A DNA stretch of 37,979 bases, from the IMG/VR virus record IMGVR_UViG_3300023174_000353, positions 1-37,979 of that record. The stretch is one strand, 5' to 3'. Each line of letters opens with the position of its first letter. Within the stretch, counting starts at the first letter, position 1. The position numbers and the translations under genes were made by a program. The DNA is from a virus. Below are positions 36,272-37,979 of this stretch, in pieces. Under the pieces are notes generated by a model. The model was not told where the DNA came from. It saw only the letters and a list, made by a program, of their open reading frames with translations, and ran no database searches.

Positions 36272-36518
36272 CACCCAAAGCATCACGCTGGCGTGGGGTC
36301 TTGCCACCGAACACCCCGTACCTGCGAATGTCATTCGTCTCCGCCTGCATGGCAAGCATCAAGCACTCACGGCGCACCGAACACAGCCCGCACACCTTCA
36401 CCGCCTCATCAAACACACCGCGATGGTTCAACCCAGCAGGTATATCAGGGAAAAATATCTTCGCGTCCATACCTTTGCATCGCGCACGGTCATACCAACC
36501 CAACTCTAACTCTCTCAC
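36258..36518 (-). CDS. WhiB-family transcriptional regulator
   Basis: 86 aa, GTG start overlapping the previous stop (GTGA). Four cysteines at C14, C43, C46 and C52 give the C...CxxC-x5-C pattern that holds a [4Fe-4S] cluster, and YGVFGG (67-72) followed by KTPRQR matches the WhiB turn and basic end that contact the host sigma factor and DNA. WhiB proteins occur only in Actinobacteria and their phages. It is the last gene of the leftward unit. It could switch phage transcription or interfere with host WhiB control. Confidence 0.85.
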   Translation of the reverse strand: MRELELGWYDRARCKGMDAKIFFPDIPAGLNHRGVFDEAVKVCGLCSVRRECLMLAMQAETNDIRRYGVFGGKTPRQRDALGENKK

Positions 36519-36763
36519 TTGCGCCCCTTAGTTTTCTTTGCTACACCTACGAATAGTTTTCTTGCCTTATGACAGAGACATTCACAGCCTTCTATCTCAA
36601 AGTCTGTCCACATGGCAACCGCTTTACTGACTGTCCCGCAATGGTCACAGATACCCATATGCCCGCACGGGTGGACACAGTTACCATTCGGGAAGTCATC
36701 AGTCGTCATCATCTTCTTCAGGTTTACCACACACGAGGGGTGTTCTCCCAATCGGAAAGTCAC
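36515..36763 (-). CDS. Cys/His-rich small protein
   Basis: 82 aa from a GTG at 36763; ATG codons at residues 18-19 with GAAGAAG before them are an equally good start. NCVHPCGHMGICDHCGTV then EIEGCECLCHKARK provides eight Cys and several His in pairs, so one or two zinc sites are likely. It overlaps WhiB by 4 bp. Not assigned to a known family; nucleic-acid or protein binding is inferred. Confidence 0.5.
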   Translation of the reverse strand: MTFRLGEHPSCVVNLKKMMTTDDFPNGNCVHPCGHMGICDHCGTVSKAVAMWTDFEIEGCECLCHKARKLFVGVAKKTKGRK

Positions 36764-36796
36764 ACGGACATGGTTTACGCTCGCCCTTCTGCACCA

Positions 36797-37114
36797 TCAG
36801 CGAACCTCACCCAAGAAATCATCTGTGCGTTTCGCGTTCACCATAGACAAGCAACCAATGTATCCTGCTGTGTCCACGACAGTATCGTGCGCCCACCTGC
36901 CTTCGCTCATTGCTGTCCTAAGACGGGACAGTTTGACTGAAACCATAAACAGGATGGCTTCTTCCACTGTCATATGGATACCTGTCAGCGCCTCAAAGAT
37001 GTCACGGGTTTGTGTGTAATCCTCTAACGGGTGAGCGTAAGCGTTGTGCCTGTCGCCTGTGATGAGATGGTGTGCTTCAAGTAGTACTTCACTGCCTTTG
37101 GTTTCGTTCGTCAT
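36797..37114 (-). CDS. DUF6378-like (MazG-type) phage protein
   Basis: 105 aa from the ATG at 37114, preceded by GGAGA at ten bases; a longer reading lacks a ribosome site. VLLEAHHLITGDRHNAYAHPLEDYTQTRDIFEAL, VEEAILFMVSVKLSRL and HDTVVDTAGYIGCLSMV match the phage DUF6378 family, whose acidic helices resemble MazG/all-alpha NTP pyrophosphatases. It may clean nucleotide pools or remain enzymatically unproven; the family label is firm. Confidence 0.7.
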   Translation of the reverse strand: MTNETKGSEVLLEAHHLITGDRHNAYAHPLEDYTQTRDIFEALTGIHMTVEEAILFMVSVKLSRLRTAMSEGRWAHDTVVDTAGYIGCLSMVNAKRTDDFLGEVR

Positions 37115-37349
37115 GGTACGGGTTTCTCCAGATAACTGCGGAACAGTTGGCTTCAACTGCTTCTCTTTGTTCATCGCTTTCATAGCAACGCATCACATAA
37201 ACGCAAGGGTCAGAGCCGTCCATGTACTCTGCGTCTTCTGTAATCGTCATAGGTATCCCGTCATGGGTTGAGCATACGGGTGGTGTAGTGAACCCTGCCC
37301 TAAGACCAATCTCTAACCATTGGTCAAAGGACAGTTTCATAATGTCCAC
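37089..37349 (-). CDS. Conserved actinophage protein (PPVCSTHDGIP family)
   Basis: 86 aa. The GTG at 37349 overlaps the SSB stop (TAGTG); an ATG at 37340 is possible. FTTPPVCSTHDGIPMT, then DGSDPCVYVMRCYES, is a motif I know from many actinophages, always of unknown function. Its Cys and His could bind a metal. It overlaps the next gene by 26 bp. Confidence 0.6.
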   Translation of the reverse strand: MDIMKLSFDQWLEIGLRAGFTTPPVCSTHDGIPMTITEDAEYMDGSDPCVYVMRCYESDEQREAVEANCSAVIWRNPYHDERNQRQ

Positions 37350-37750
37350 TAAAAACTTTCTTCTTCCAAGAACGAAGGTGCGCCGAACTTCTGTGCTACT
37401 TCTTTCATGGTTTGGTTTGTTTTGTCAGCGAACACAGCATTGAAACGCATAGTCAAACCAAGTTCGTCAGCCAAGATTTTTGTTGTCCATTTCTTCTCAC
37501 CAGTTTTTTTGTCATCGTATGAGGAGATGTCAAGTTTGCCTGTCACAATAACGCGACTGCCCTTTTCAATAGATGATGCAGCGTACTCTGCCATCTGACC
37601 GAAGACAGTGACGTTGTGCCACACGGTAACCTTCTTCTCATCTTTGCCTGATGTGGTAGCAACAGAGAATGTGCCTTGTGCCATTCCTGACGCAGAGTAT
37701 TTCAGTTCAATAGGTTTGCCAGCGTTGCCGACAATGGTGATGGTGTTCAT
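37349..37750 (-). CDS. ssb: Single-stranded DNA-binding protein
   Basis: 133 aa. The OB-fold pattern of SSB is complete: MNTITIVGNAGKPIELKYS, GMAQGTFSVATTSG, VTVWHNVTVFGQMAEYAASSIEKGSRVIVTGKLDI and KWTTKILADELGLTMRF. It ends EEESF, a short acidic tip with terminal Phe like SSB tails that recruit partners. It protects single strands during replication and recombination and works with the exonuclease and annealing protein of the same unit. Overlaps the Zn-ribbon gene by 4 bp. Confidence 0.85.
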   Translation of the reverse strand: MNTITIVGNAGKPIELKYSASGMAQGTFSVATTSGKDEKKVTVWHNVTVFGQMAEYAASSIEKGSRVIVTGKLDISSYDDKKTGEKKWTTKILADELGLTMRFNAVFADKTNQTMKEVAQKFGAPSFLEEESF

Positions 37751-37905
37751 TTGCTTTCCTCTTTCATGGGATGGATATTGTTTGTTGTGCTATTCCTATC
37801 ACGCCCAAGACAAACATGGGTTGGTGGTTCGGAAACTTTTACATGGGTAACGAGACGCATGGTGCATCTGTCGCATACCCAACTGGTTGTGTGTCTGCCC
37901 TTCAT
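37747..37905 (-). CDS. Small zinc-ribbon-like protein, 52 aa
   Basis: I chose the ATG at 37905, ten bases after the lysozyme stop; a longer reading runs into that gene. WVCDRCTMRLVTHV...PPTHVC has a CxxC and a later single Cys with His, a half zinc ribbon. It precedes SSB with an ATGA junction. Not recognised beyond this. Confidence 0.5.
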   Translation of the reverse strand: MKGRHTTSWVCDRCTMRLVTHVKVSEPPTHVCLGRDRNSTTNNIHPMKEESK

Positions 37906-37915
37906 CGTGTTTAGT

Positions 37916-37979
37916 TTATGGCTTGATAGCCCAAGGTCCCCAGCCAAAACCGTAACGGTCAATGCCGTACTGGTAGATG
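37916..37979 (-). CDS. Secreted lysozyme/transglycosylase-like protein, 3' part
   Basis: The first 20 in-frame codons from the right edge read IYQYGIDRYGFGWGPWAIKP before a TAA at 37918-37916. This is the usual end of a lysozyme/SLT domain (a helix with IYQ, then a WGPW tip). It continues the gene that leaves the window at base 1 (KPADLFN). In phase, the missing piece must be 2 bases plus a multiple of three; by family about 8-10 residues are absent. Confidence 0.75.
   Translation of the reverse strand, partial: IYQYGIDRYGFGWGPWAIKP

Noticed and set aside
1-37979. Integrase, excisionase, immunity repressor, DNA polymerase, primase or helicase
   Set aside because: No protein in the window shows these motifs, so lysogeny by integration is not claimed despite the SOS boxes and tRNA-like element.

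Overview
The window looks like one almost complete genome of a tailed phage of an actinobacterium. Support for the host: a WhiB-family Fe-S regulator (36258-36518), a family confined to Actinobacteria and their phages; LexA boxes of the CGAAC-N4-GTTCG type used by Gram-positive bacteria; and Thr/Ser-rich low-complexity segments with TTTVPETTV-like patterns that remind me of secreted proteins of Acidimicrobiia (inference only). The virion genes fit a short-tailed (podovirus-like) particle: portal, very large internal proteins, an N4 gp56-like capsid protein, an adaptor-like and a nozzle-like protein and several fibres, with no obvious tail tube or tape measure.

The two window ends carry the two halves of one gene for a secreted lysozyme/transglycosylase-like protein (1-384 and 37916-37979, both minus strand). 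The map is therefore circular or circularly permuted, with a small unsequenced gap at the junction.

Read as a circle there are two convergent transcription units. The leftward unit runs from the terminase (31005) through portal, ejection-type proteins, scaffold, capsid, fibres, small basic proteins, adaptor, nozzle, lysis genes (mucin-like surface protein, 55-aa membrane protein, holin, M15 endolysin) and a recombination module (exonuclease, annealing protein, RHH regulator, two nucleases). It crosses the window ends and finishes with SSB, a DUF6378 protein and WhiB at 36258. An internal promoter at 2964-2993 probably gives the recombination module its own expression. The rightward unit (31974-36192) is a string of about twenty tiny, tightly overlapping early genes of mostly unknown function. 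The two units meet at a strong terminator at 36213-36271.

The divergent control region (31006-31973) and the early unit hold the most unusual content: a candidate structured transcript of about 340 nt with its own promoter and terminator, three 20-bp iteron-like repeats, four LexA-type SOS boxes, near-consensus sigma70 promoters each carrying its own palindrome, three tandem hairpins, and a tRNA-like minihelix. No DNA polymerase, primase, helicase, integrase or classical repressor is visible, so replication probably leans on the host. Several genes (49, 55, 59, 56, 58, 45, 46, 37, 39 and 53 aa) are very short and were found by reading the overlaps between neighbouring genes.
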